A DNA stretch of 64,000 nucleotides from Wagnerdoeblera intermedia (GTDB lineage: Bacteria > Pseudomonadota > Alphaproteobacteria > Rhodobacterales > Rhodobacteraceae). The stretch lies in the NCBI RefSeq assembly GCF_042647465.1, contig NZ_JBHRVN010000004.1, one strand, 5' to 3'. The stretch's first letter is position 1. Every line of letters begins with the position of its first letter. Positions 41,996-50,312 of the stretch are shown piece by piece. The translations under genes were made by a program, and so were the position numbers. A model generated the notes under the pieces. That model did no database searches, was not told where the DNA came from, and saw only the letters and a program-made list of their open reading frames with translations.

Positions 41996-43180
41996 TTACA
42001 GCGCGTCGAGCGCGGCTTTGAAATCTGCGATCAGATCGTCTTTGTCTTCCAGGCCGATCGAGATGCGCAGCAGGCCCGGGGTGATCCCCAGAAGCGCCTT
42101 CTGATCTTCCGGCAGACGCTGGTGCGTGGTGGTCGCCGGATGGGTTGCGATGGATTTCGCATCGCCGAGGTTGTTCGAGATCTTGGCGATGGTCAGCGCG
42201 TTCAGCACCTTGAAGGCCGCATCCTTGCCGCCCTTCACGTCGATCGCGATCAGCGTGCCGCCCGAGCCGTTCATCTGTTCCATCGACAGCGCATGCTGCG
42301 CATGGCTCTCCAGACCCGGATAGATCAGACGCTCAACATTCGGGTGGTTCTCCAGCGCACGGGCAATCGCCAGCGCCGAATCGGCCATGGCCCGGCAGCG
42401 CAGATCCAGGGTCACCAGACCGCCGATCATCAGCCAGGCAGTATGCGGGCTCATCGCCGCTCCGGCATGCTTCATATAGGGCTCAATTTTGCCCCGGATG
42501 ATCTCGCTGGTGGAGCAGATGATGCCGCCAAGCGCACGGCCCTGGCCGTCGATATGTTTGGTGGTCGAATAGACGACGATATCCGCGCCCTGGGCGACGG
42601 CATCCGAAAAGACCGGGGTCGCGAAGACGTTGTCGACCACGACCAGCGCACCTTTGGCATGGGCGATCTCAGCCACGGCGCGGATGTCGATCACTTCCAG
42701 CGTCGGGTTCGAGACGGATTCGAAGAAGACGAGCTTTGTCTCTTCCGTCACGGCCTCGCGCCATGCGTTCAGATCGGTGCCATCGACATAGGTGACCTTC
42801 ACGCCGTAGCGACCCAGCACATCCGACATCAGATAGATACAGGAGCCAAAAAGCGCCCGCGCCGCAACGATGTGATCCCCGGCTTTCAGCAGCGAGGTCA
42901 GCACACCATTGACCGCCGCCATGCCCGAGGCACAGGCAAAAGCGTCTTCGGTGCCTTCAAGCGCTGCGACGCGCTCTTCAAAGGTGCGGGTGGTGGGGTT
43001 GCCGTAGCGGGCGTAGATAAACTCGTTCGGATCCGAGTTGATGAAGCGGGCCTCTGCCTGTTCGGCGCTGTCATAGACAAAGCCCTGGGTCAGGAAGATG
43101 GCTTCCGACATTTCGTTAAATTGGCTGCGACGAACGCCCTCGTGAACGAGTTTCGTGCGCGTTTTCCAGTCGGTGCTCAT
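41996..43180 (-). CDS. metZ: O-succinylhomoserine sulfhydrylase
   Basis: 394 residues, Cys/Met-metabolism PLP enzyme. Motifs: Y-A-R-Y-G-N-P-T (substrate/PLP Tyr and Arg), A-S-G-M-A-A, and S-T-T-K-H-I-D-G-Q-G-R with the PLP Lys. The opening W-K-T-R-T-K-L-V-H-E-G and length fit MetZ rather than cystathionine gamma-synthase. It forms homocysteine from O-succinylhomoserine and sulfide. The SAM-II riboswitch upstream supports the methionine role. The true start is M-S-T-D-W; AAGGGG precedes it. Confidence 0.93.
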   Translation of the reverse strand: MSTDWKTRTKLVHEGVRRSQFNEMSEAIFLTQGFVYDSAEQAEARFINSDPNEFIYARYGNPTTRTFEERVAALEGTEDAFACASGMAAVNGVLTSLLKAGDHIVAARALFGSCIYLMSDVLGRYGVKVTYVDGTDLNAWREAVTEETKLVFFESVSNPTLEVIDIRAVAEIAHAKGALVVVDNVFATPVFSDAVAQGADIVVYSTTKHIDGQGRALGGIICSTSEIIRGKIEPYMKHAGAAMSPHTAWLMIGGLVTLDLRCRAMADSALAIARALENHPNVERLIYPGLESHAQHALSMEQMNGSGGTLIAIDVKGGKDAAFKVLNALTIAKISNNLGDAKSIATHPATTTHQRLPEDQKALLGITPGLLRISIGLEDKDDLIADFKAALDAL

Positions 43181-43255
43181 AAGGTATCCCCTTCGACACA
43201 AGCCTCCGGAAGATGAGGGGGCCGGGTCGGGGACAGGATCTGTCCGGGGCCGTGG

Positions 43256-43312
43256 CTCCTCTTTAGCGGTTTATTTAACGTGGCCCGCAATCCGGAAACA
43301 AAGCGCCACGAC
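43256..43312 (-). promoter_or_regulatory. SAM-II riboswitch upstream of metZ
   Basis: On the minus strand P1 is CGTGGC (43310-43305) with GCCACG (43284-43279). The loop carries CCGGATTGCG, and after P1 come TTAAATAAA and CCGCTAAAGAGG, matching the SAM-II consensus of GCTAAA and the pseudoknot between the loop and this 3' strand. A possible promoter TTGACC (43344-43339) lies upstream. SAM-II motifs typically control met genes in alphaproteobacteria. The metZ start is about 75 bases downstream, leaving room for an expression platform with hairpin GGACAG/CTGTCC (43231-43245). Confidence 0.85.
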
Positions 43313-43379
43313 CCGCGCTTACGCCCCTTGTATCGGAAGGTCAAGCGGGGGCGGAAGCCCGGCCCCCGCCCGGGCAGGC

Positions 43380-43850
43380 TCAGCGGCCTCTGAGCATGTT
43401 TTGCAGCATGGCCAGCACATCTTCGCTGCTTTTCGGGGCTTCCGCCTGGGGCGGGGTGCGGCCGCCGGGGGTCAGCATATTGACCAGACCGGGCAGAACA
43501 GAGGCGAGAAGATCCGGGGTTTCCTGCGGCGTTGCCCCCGATTTCTGAGCGATGCGCTCAATGCCCTGTTCGCCGAAGACTTCGCGGATCTGATCGGCAT
43601 TGACCTCTTTGCTCTCGCCCTCGCCGACCCAGCTCTGGGCGACATCGCCAAGGCCGTGCTGTTTGAATTTATCGATCATGCCCGTCAGGCCGCCGTGTTT
43701 ATTGGCGCTGGTGAACATTGCGGCGGCCACCGCCAGAAGCTGCGGATTGCGCATGGCGACGCGGGCAATATTGGCCAGCGTGCCGCCTTTGGATGCGCCG
43801 CCCGCCCCGCCGCCGGTCAGGGCCGTGACCAGAGAATTGAGTATCGACAT
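43380..43850 (-). CDS. DUF937 / YidB-like protein
   Basis: 156 residues from M-S-I-L-N-S-L, with AAAGGA upstream. Gly-rich N-terminus, then V-G-E-G-E-S-K-E-V-N-A-D-Q-I and S-V-L-P-G-L-V-N-M-L-T-P-G-G, the YidB/DUF937 repeat core. Function unknown. It is upstream of metZ on the same strand, separated by the riboswitch region and a GC hairpin near 43345-43371. Confidence 0.82.
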   Translation of the reverse strand: MSILNSLVTALTGGGAGGASKGGTLANIARVAMRNPQLLAVAAAMFTSANKHGGLTGMIDKFKQHGLGDVAQSWVGEGESKEVNADQIREVFGEQGIERIAQKSGATPQETPDLLASVLPGLVNMLTPGGRTPPQAEAPKSSEDVLAMLQNMLRGR

Positions 43851-43946
43851 TTGACGTCCTTTCCTTCTGACTGACGCCGGAACTGCGGGGGGAAAGCCCG
43901 CGAGGCCCTGCCGGGTTCCCCGGCGCGGCATAAATCAGGAGGTCCC

Positions 43947-44654
43947 ATGGCTCAGCCCATCGAAGTTTTTTACTGGCCCACGCCCAATGGCTGGAAAATC
44001 TCCATCGCCCTCGAAGAGATGGGGCTGCCCTATAAGCTGCACTACATCAACATCGGCGCAGGCGAACAGTTCGCGCCTGAGTTTCTGGCCATCGCGCCGA
44101 ACAACCGCATGCCTGCGATCACCGACCCTGATGGCCCTGACGGCCAGCCGATCAGCATCTTTGAAAGCGGCGCGATCCTGCAGTATCTCGCACGCAAGAC
44201 CGGCACATTCGGCGGCTCCAACGCCCGCGAACAGGCGGCGGTAGAGCAGTGGCTGATGTGGCAGATGGGCGGCCTTGGTCCCATGGCAGGCCAGGCGCAT
44301 CACTTCCTGACCTATGCGCCGCAGCTCGATCCGCCTCAGGTGCTGCCCTATGCGCAGGATCGCTACCGCAGCGAGGTGAACCGCCTGCATGGCGTGCTCG
44401 ACCGTCAGCTTGCAAAACATGAGTTTGTGGCGGGCGATTTCCTCTCGATTGCCGATATGGCGATCTGGCCCTGGGCGATCCTCTGGGAGCGGCAGGAACA
44501 GGATATCTCCGACAAACCACATTTGAAGCGCTGGCTTGATGCCCTCGCCGCGCGGCCCGGCTTTGCGACGGGGCGGGATGTGGGGGCTGAAAAGCGCTCC
44601 AACGCGCCGATGAGCAAAGAGGCGCAGAAGGCGCTGTTCGGCAAGCGCGACTAA
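43947..44654 (+). CDS. Glutathione S-transferase family protein, YfcG/YghU-like
   Basis: 235 residues: thioredoxin-like N-terminal domain (W-P-T-P-N-G-W-K-I-S-I-A-L-E-E; the T-P-N-G stretch is typical of Nu-class GSTs), F-E-S-G-A-I-L-Q-Y-L-A for glutathione binding, and a helical C-terminal domain. Nu-class members such as YfcG reduce disulfides with glutathione. AGGAGG lies four bases before the ATG. Confidence 0.9.
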   Translation: MAQPIEVFYWPTPNGWKISIALEEMGLPYKLHYINIGAGEQFAPEFLAIAPNNRMPAITDPDGPDGQPISIFESGAILQYLARKTGTFGGSNAREQAAVEQWLMWQMGGLGPMAGQAHHFLTYAPQLDPPQVLPYAQDRYRSEVNRLHGVLDRQLAKHEFVAGDFLSIADMAIWPWAILWERQEQDISDKPHLKRWLDALAARPGFATGRDVGAEKRSNAPMSKEAQKALFGKRD

Positions 44655-45288
44655 GCGCTGAGACCTGCCAGCAAAATCAGCCCCTGGCCCGCGAAATAAA
44701 GCGGCCAGAGGGTGAGAGAGGCGATCTGCCGCGCGCGCGGCGCTGTCAGTCGAAACAGCCGCAGCGCCAGGATCACATCTGAGGCGACAAAGAGCAAAAC
44801 CCCCGCCCTGAGAAGCTCCCGGGCCTCACCGGGCGGGACCATCAGGGCCGCAAGCCCCATCAGAGAGATGATCGCCGCATAGCAGGTGACGGCCAGCCGC
44901 AGCGCCCCCGCATGGGGCCAAAGCCAGTAAAACGTGCTCAGAAACAGCGGCAGGAGCGCCAGGGCCCAAAGGGGCGGCGCCATGGGGGCACCGAAACCGC
45001 TCAGAAAGCCCGGAATATAAAGCAGATGCCCGATGGCAAAGGCGACCAGCCCTGCCAGAAAAGCGCGCTGCCCCTTTTGCGCCAGGGCAAAATCGCCCAA
45101 AGCGCCAAAGGCCAGACCCGCCGTTATCAGCGGATTTATCCCCGCCACCAGGCCCGCCAGCGCCAGACAGGCCGTCGCGGCGGTCTTGGCTACGACCAGC
45201 GCCAGCCCCTTTCCCCCTCAGCGCCCCGGCCTTTCAGCCAGTAAACCAGCGCAAAACCGGTCCCCAGGGCGCCCAGGGTGGCAATCAC
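44651..45288 (-). pseudogene. Frameshifted lysoplasmalogenase (YhhN/TMEM86) gene
   Basis: The intact-looking part (to 45148, 165 residues) shows L-I-T-A-G-L-A-F-G-A-L-G-D-F and later F-V-A-S-D-V-I-L-A-L-R, features of YhhN. The family's N-terminus is in another frame: a GTG at 45288 overlapping the yciB stop as GTGA opens a hydrophobic stretch ending in R-G-A-E-G, and the frame meets a stop soon after a G/A/G-rich run at 45206-45219. One missing base there would join the two halves (K-G-L-A-L-V-V-A-K-T-A follows in the second frame). It may be a real mutation or a sequencing error. Confidence 0.7.
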
Positions 45289-45893
45289 TGCCCCGGATCT
45301 TTCGGCAGTTTATGGCGCGCGATCAGCCCGCTCTGCGACATGATAAAGACAAAGAGCGCGAGCGGCAGAGCAAAGGTCTTAAAGCTGACCCAGGTATCGG
45401 TCGACATCGTCCGCCAGACCACCTCATTGAGCACCGCGAGAGCAAAGAAGAAGCCGCACATCCGCTTCGTCATCGCCATCCAGCCCTCATGGGTCATGGG
45501 AACCATGCCTTCCATGACGGCCGCCAGCCAGGATTCACCGCGCAGAAGACCGATCCCCAGCAGCGCCGCGAAAAGCGCATAGATGATCGTCGGCTTCATC
45601 TTGAAAAAGGTGTCATCATTCAGCCAGACCGTCAGCCCGCCAAAGACCACCACCAGAATGGTCGACATCAGCTGCATCCGGCTCAGATGCCCGGTCAGCT
45701 TCCACAACAGAAGGGTGGAGAGCACCATGATCGGGATAAAGCCCGCAGTGATAACGATGAAGCCCGAATAATCGGTGCCCCCGAAGGTGAAAACCTCATC
45801 TTTCCAGCGGCTGTAGGCGATGAAGAACAAGACCACCGGACCCAGCTCCAGCCCCAGTTTGACAAGCGGGCTGACCGCGCGTTTCTCCGACAT
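45285..45893 (-). CDS. yciB: Inner-membrane protein YciB / septation protein A
   Basis: 202 residues from M-S-E-K-R (an ATG four codons upstream is possible) with five to six membrane helices and Y-C-I-B family segments E-L-G-P-V-V-L-F-F, G-G-L-T-V-W-L-N-D-D-T-F-F-K-M-K-P-T, and N-E-x-V-W-R. YciB affects cell-envelope integrity and septation. The stop overlaps the lysoplasmalogenase GTG start. Confidence 0.93.
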   Translation of the reverse strand: MSEKRAVSPLVKLGLELGPVVLFFIAYSRWKDEVFTFGGTDYSGFIVITAGFIPIMVLSTLLLWKLTGHLSRMQLMSTILVVVFGGLTVWLNDDTFFKMKPTIIYALFAALLGIGLLRGESWLAAVMEGMVPMTHEGWMAMTKRMCGFFFALAVLNEVVWRTMSTDTWVSFKTFALPLALFVFIMSQSGLIARHKLPKDPGQ

Positions 45894-46038
45894 TATTTCT
45901 CGCATCCTTCAGGAACTCAGATCTGACCGGGTTTTTCGCAGCCCGCCCCGGGCGGCACAAGCGCCAGGCCATCACTTTCACGCAAAGATAACCTTCTGCC
46001 CGGGCCTCTGTCACGGGTCTGCTTTGGGGCAGAACCCG

Positions 46039-46950
46039 TCACGAGGCTGTGGCGAAGAGTTTGACCCCGATCGCGCCAAGCGCAATGAGACCCATCAGCG
46101 CAATCTGCTGCGGGCGTGAACGCTCCCCAAGGATCAGCCAGCCCAGCAGCGCCGCAAAGACCGTCGCCGTTTCGCGCACCACCGCAGCTTCGGCCAGATT
46201 GCCGATCCGCGTCGCAATGAGAATTGAGCCAAAGCTGATCCAGGCCGTTACCCCGCCCGCAATGGCCCGCAGGACCATGGGCCGCAGATCGGCGCGGGGC
46301 AGGGCGCGAAAACGATGCCGCGCCAGAAACGGCATGAGCAGACTGTCGAGCAGGAAAAACCAGGCGATGAAGCTGAAAGGCTCCGGCCCCGAGGCGCGCA
46401 GCCCCCAGGCATCAAAGCTGGTGTAAAGCGCAACCAGCGCCCCTGTCAGACCGGCAAAGGCCAGCGCCGGGGCCAGGGTCTCCCGGCTCATCGTCACATA
46501 GCGCAGGTTCCAGAGCGCCAGCCCGCCGATCCCGGTGATCAGCAGCGCCAGCCCCGCCCATTGCCAGCCCGCCAGCGTCTCGCCAAAGAGCACCCAGGCC
46601 AGCGCGATCGAGACCAGCGCCCCGGTGCCACGGCTGGTGGGATAAACCACCGTAAAAGCCCCGCGGGAAAACGCCGCCCCCTGCGCCAGTTTAAACAGGC
46701 TGTGCAGCAGAAAAGAGCCGATCAGAAAGGGCCAGAGATGCGCGGCCGGAAACGGCGCCACAAAGATCACCAGCGGCAGCGCGATCAGCCCATAGGTCAG
46801 ATCCATCCCGCCGCGCATCAGCCAGGGATCAAAGCGGCCCTTTTGCAAAGCACTCATCACTGCATGACAAAAGGCCGCCAGCAGCGCCAGCCAGAGCGCG
46901 ATCTGCCGCCCCTCGGCGGTGCCCTCCAGCGAAAGGATCAGCTCAGTCAC
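46039..46950 (-). CDS. EamA family transporter
   Basis: 303 residues with about ten membrane segments in two EamA halves; Y-P-T-S-R-G-T-G-A-L-V in the first half and V-R-E-T-A-T-V-F-A-A-L-L-G in the second. Substrate unknown. It stands alone between two non-coding gaps, with hairpin repeat copy 4 upstream. Confidence 0.82.
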   Translation of the reverse strand: MTELILSLEGTAEGRQIALWLALLAAFCHAVMSALQKGRFDPWLMRGGMDLTYGLIALPLVIFVAPFPAAHLWPFLIGSFLLHSLFKLAQGAAFSRGAFTVVYPTSRGTGALVSIALAWVLFGETLAGWQWAGLALLITGIGGLALWNLRYVTMSRETLAPALAFAGLTGALVALYTSFDAWGLRASGPEPFSFIAWFFLLDSLLMPFLARHRFRALPRADLRPMVLRAIAGGVTAWISFGSILIATRIGNLAEAAVVRETATVFAALLGWLILGERSRPQQIALMGLIALGAIGVKLFATAS

Positions 46951-46983
46951 AGGCCTCGTCCCTTCGCATCAGCGCAGCCGGTC

Positions 46984-47034
46984 TTTGGCTTTTTCCAAAT
47001 ACTCTGCGGGGGTCCGGGGGCGCAAAGCCCCCGG
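46984..47034 (+). repeat. Dispersed intergenic hairpin repeat, copy 4
   Basis: TTTGGCTTTTTCCAAATACTC, then TGCGGGGGT and a perfect hairpin CCGGGGGC (47014-47021) with GCCCCCGG (47027-47034), loop GCAAA. It follows the ftsY end and on the minus strand reads hairpin then AGAGTATTT. This is the most regular copy in the window. Confidence 0.75.
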
Positions 47035-47067
47035 CGCTGTCAGCCCGGACAGCGCCTGCCCCTCCGA

Positions 47068-48213
47068 TCAGTCCGACGCCCCCACAAGGGCGCGGGCAAA
47101 TTCTTCCGGATCAAAGGGGGCCAGATCGTCGATCTGCTCGCCCACGCCGATTGCATGGATCGGCAGGCCGAATTTATCGGCCAGCGCCACCAGCACCCCC
47201 CCGCGCGCCGTGCCGTCAAGCTTTGTCATCACAAGGCCGGTCACATCGGCGATCTTACGGAAAACCTCAACCTGCGCCAACGCGTTCTGACCGGTGGTGG
47301 CATCCAGGACCAGCAGAGTGTTATGCGGCGCATCCGGATCGACCTTGCGCAACACGCGCACAATTTTGGCCAGTTCCTCCATCAGATCCTGACGGTTCTG
47401 CAGCCGGCCCGCGGTGTCGATCAGCAAAAGATCCGCCCCGTCGCGCTGCGCCTGGGTCAGCGCATCAAAGGCCAGGGAGGCCGGGTCCGAACCCTGCGCC
47501 GCCGTCAGCACCGGCACATCGGCGCGGCGGCCCCAGACCTGCAGCTGCTCCACAGCAGCGGCCCGGAAGGTGTCACCAGCGGCAATCACCACCTTTTTGC
47601 CCGCCGCGCGGAACTGCGAGGCGAGTTTTCCGATGGTCGTCGTCTTGCCGGAGCCATTGACCCCCACAACCAGCACCACCTGCGGGCGCTTGGGATAGAT
47701 CGGCAGCGGTCTCGCTACAGGCTCCAGGATGCGGGCGACTTCACCGGCCAGCGCCTCGCGCAGCTCGCGCGCGCTGATGCGGCGGCCAAAGCGGCCCTCG
47801 GCGATATTGGCGGTGACGCGGGCTGCGGTTTCCACACCCATATCGGCGCGGATCAGCAGATCCTCCAGCGTCTCCAGCATCTCATCATCGACCAGACGGC
47901 GCTGCTCGGTCTCAGGGATCACGGCACCGGTCAGCCGCGCGAAAAAGCCGGGTCGGGCGGCGGGCTGTTCGGGTTCTGCCTCCGGCTCCGGCCCGCGGGC
48001 GGGCTCAGGGGACGATGCGGGGTCCGTCCGCGCAGCGGGGGCCTCGGGGGCAGAAGCGGCAGGTGCGGCGGCAGGGGGCGCCGCAGGCGGCTCTGCACCG
48101 GTATCGGCATCTGCGGCCGTGCTGCTCTGGTCGGCGACAATCTCATCCAGCCCGTCCGAGAGGCGGGAGGAAGATTTGAACAGACGCTCCTTGAGCTTTC
48201 CGAAAAATGACAT
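47068..48213 (-). CDS. ftsY: Signal recognition particle receptor FtsY
   Basis: 381 residues from M-S-F-F-G-K-L-K, the membrane-binding N-terminus. An acidic, Ala/Pro-rich A domain (about 30-90) is followed by the N domain and the G domain with G-V-N-G-S-G-K-T-T-T, D-T-A-G-R and T-K-L-D-G-T-A-R-G-G. FtsY docks SRP-ribosome complexes at the Sec translocon. A longer open frame to 49335 runs antisense through the next genes and is not coding. Confidence 0.95.
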   Translation of the reverse strand: MSFFGKLKERLFKSSSRLSDGLDEIVADQSSTAADADTGAEPPAAPPAAAPAASAPEAPAARTDPASSPEPARGPEPEAEPEQPAARPGFFARLTGAVIPETEQRRLVDDEMLETLEDLLIRADMGVETAARVTANIAEGRFGRRISARELREALAGEVARILEPVARPLPIYPKRPQVVLVVGVNGSGKTTTIGKLASQFRAAGKKVVIAAGDTFRAAAVEQLQVWGRRADVPVLTAAQGSDPASLAFDALTQAQRDGADLLLIDTAGRLQNRQDLMEELAKIVRVLRKVDPDAPHNTLLVLDATTGQNALAQVEVFRKIADVTGLVMTKLDGTARGGVLVALADKFGLPIHAIGVGEQIDDLAPFDPEEFARALVGASD

Positions 48214-48369
48214 GGCCGGCCCCTCAGTCGTGATGGCTTTCCCTCTGCTAGCGCAAGGCCGGGGCGGTGGAAAGCGGCGCAGACAATGCAGGAGGTGGAA
48301 AAACACCCCGCTCCGGCCTATATGGCGCAGGTTCGGCCCCTTTTGGCTGCCTCTGGATCTGATTTTTGC

Positions 48370-49128
48370 ATGCCCCCCGCTTTTGAGTACATCGACCCCA
48401 ACCTTCCCGCCCCTTTGCGTGCGGCGCTGGCGCAGGCGCTGAGCGCGCCGCCGCAGCGCGTGCAGCGGGTCGAGGGCGGCGGCGAAGCGCTCTGGCTGAA
48501 GCAAAAGGAAGACAGCCTCTCGCTGTGGTGGCGGCTTTTGAAAGGCAACAGCCGTCGCGCCTTTGAGGCCGACCGCCTGGCGCTGAAAGATCTTGCCAAA
48601 CAGGACCTTCCGGTTCCGGCGATCCGTGCCGAAGGGCGGGATTTCTTCGCCACCACCGAAATCGGCACGCCGGTTGCGCATTTCCTGCGCGGCTCGCAAA
48701 GCGCGGCAGAGCTCGCCCCCGCGCTTGAGGCCGCGGGCCGCGCTCTCGGGGCCTTTCACAGCGCGGGGGTGGTCCATGGCCGCCCGAAGCTGCGCGATAT
48801 CTGCTGGGATGGTCATCAGGCGCGGCTTATCGACTTTGAGCGCTACCGCCGGGGCGAGAGCAGCCGGAAACTGATGGCGCAGGATATGCTGGTACTGCTG
48901 CATTCGCTGTTCTCGCTGCGGCCAGACGGCGCGGAAGAGGCGGGCATCGTGCTGAAAGCCTGGCTGGCAACTGCGCCTGAAGGGCTGTCGGGGGCACTCG
49001 TGCAGCGTGCAAAGGCACTGGCCTGGCTGCGCCCGGCCTCGCGGCTGGCGCTGAAGCGGCGCGCGGGGTCGAGCGAGATGATCGCCATGCCGATCACCCT
49101 CGACTGGATTCTCGAAACTTTGCGCTGA
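48370..49128 (+). CDS. Kinase-like protein with atypical catalytic loop
   Basis: 252 residues from M-P-P-A-F; upstream ATGs (48286, 48322) are possible but the codon use there is unlike coding sequence. A protein-kinase-like fold is suggested by H-G-R-P-K-L-R-D-I-C-W and L-I-D-F-E-R-Y. In standard small kinases the first reads H-G-D-L-x-P-x-N; here Arg replaces the catalytic Asp and Asp the Asn. Rhodobacterales homologues are often labelled serine/threonine protein phosphatase. Role unknown, possibly LPS-core or InaA-like. Confidence 0.65.
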   Translation: MPPAFEYIDPNLPAPLRAALAQALSAPPQRVQRVEGGGEALWLKQKEDSLSLWWRLLKGNSRRAFEADRLALKDLAKQDLPVPAIRAEGRDFFATTEIGTPVAHFLRGSQSAAELAPALEAAGRALGAFHSAGVVHGRPKLRDICWDGHQARLIDFERYRRGESSRKLMAQDMLVLLHSLFSLRPDGAEEAGIVLKAWLATAPEGLSGALVQRAKALAWLRPASRLALKRRAGSSEMIAMPITLDWILETLR

Positions 49129-49205
49129 GGCAGTCAGGGTGTAACCTTTTCGCAGGAACTGACTGCGAGACTGACGGTTCTGCCTCAGGACGGGACCGTC
49201 AGAAA

Positions 49206-50249
49206 GTGAATGCCGTGACTGACTTTGCCGGAACTGCTGCCACGCGCCGGGCGCTGTCTTTGTTTTCAGCGATGACGCTGGCGCCGGTGGCGCTGTTTCT
49301 GTTCGGGGCGGCCTGTGGCGGCTGGGCTGCGCCACTTTCGTTGATCTTTATTGCGGTTATGGTCGCCGCGCTGGACCGCTTTGCCGCGCTGGCCGCCCCC
49401 CTGGTGCCTGAGGCAGAGGAGTTTCCGGCGGCGCAGGCCCTCTGCGTTGTGCTGGCGGTGCTGCATCTTCTGCTGCTGCCCTGGCTGATCTGGCGGCTGT
49501 CTCAGCCCGATCCGTCCCTGAGCACAGGCGCGCGGCTGGCGCTGTTTGCGGGCTTTGCGCTCTGGCTGGGGCAGGTGTCCAATTCCAATGCGCATGAACT
49601 GATCCACCGCGACAGCCGCTTTCTGCGTGGTCTTGGTGTTCTTCTATATTCAACAATAGGTTACGGACATCATGCCTCGGCGCACCGACTGGTACATCAC
49701 CGCTATGTGGCCAGTGACAGCGACCCCAATACCGCCCGGCGGGGGGAGGGGTTCTGGCGCTATCTGCTGCGGGTCTGGCCTGCGGAATATCGCGCCGGCC
49801 GCGCCGCAGAGGCGGCTTTGCGGGCGGGGGCGTCTTCGCCCTATCGGATCTATGCGGCGATCACACTGGCCACGGCGGCGCTGTCCCTGGCGCTCGGCGG
49901 TGCGCGGGGCGTGCTGATCTGGGCGGGGCTGGCGGCTTATGCCCAGGTGCAACTGCTGTTGTCGGACTATGTGCAGCATTACGGGCTGCGTCGCGCGCGG
50001 CAGCCCGACGGGCGGCTGGAGCCGATCGGCCCGCAGCATTCCTGGGATGCACCGGCCTGGGCCTCCTCGGCGCTGATGCTGAATGCGCCGCGTCATGCCG
50101 ATCACCATGCCAATCCGCGCCGCGCCTATCCCGGTCTTCTGCTCCCGGAGGGCGGGTTGCGGCTGCCCTACAGCCTTCCGGTGATGGCCGTCCTCGCGCT
50201 GATGCCGCCGCTGTGGTTTCGGGTGATGCACAGACATCTGCCGCGCTGA
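49206..50249 (+). CDS. AlkB-type alkane 1-monooxygenase family protein
   Basis: 347 residues with several membrane helices and the histidine boxes of membrane di-iron hydroxylases: H-E-L-I-H, H-R-L-V-H-H, N-A-P-R-H-A-D-H-H, plus Q-H-Y-G. All eight expected His look present. AlkB-type enzymes hydroxylate medium-chain alkanes at the terminal carbon. No rubredoxin, rubredoxin reductase or alcohol dehydrogenase gene is next to it, so the physiological substrate is open. Confidence 0.85.
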   Translation: MNAVTDFAGTAATRRALSLFSAMTLAPVALFLFGAACGGWAAPLSLIFIAVMVAALDRFAALAAPLVPEAEEFPAAQALCVVLAVLHLLLLPWLIWRLSQPDPSLSTGARLALFAGFALWLGQVSNSNAHELIHRDSRFLRGLGVLLYSTIGYGHHASAHRLVHHRYVASDSDPNTARRGEGFWRYLLRVWPAEYRAGRAAEAALRAGASSPYRIYAAITLATAALSLALGGARGVLIWAGLAAYAQVQLLLSDYVQHYGLRRARQPDGRLEPIGPQHSWDAPAWASSALMLNAPRHADHHANPRRAYPGLLLPEGGLRLPYSLPVMAVLALMPPLWFRVMHRHLPR

Positions 50250-50312
50250 AATGTGACTGGCCGCAGGCGGTGGCGATCTGCCACTCTGCTTCCTGTGAGG
50301 GTGGAGGTTGTT

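Noticed and set aside
45200..45225. Programmed -1 frameshifting in the lysoplasmalogenase gene
   Set aside because: No canonical X-XXY-YYZ heptamer is in register; a mutation or sequencing error in the homopolymer run is simpler.
47068..49335. A 755-codon open frame extending ftsY upstream on the minus strand
   Set aside because: The upstream part is antisense to the kinase-like and AlkB-type genes; FtsY's conserved start M-S-F-F-G-K-L-K is at 48213.
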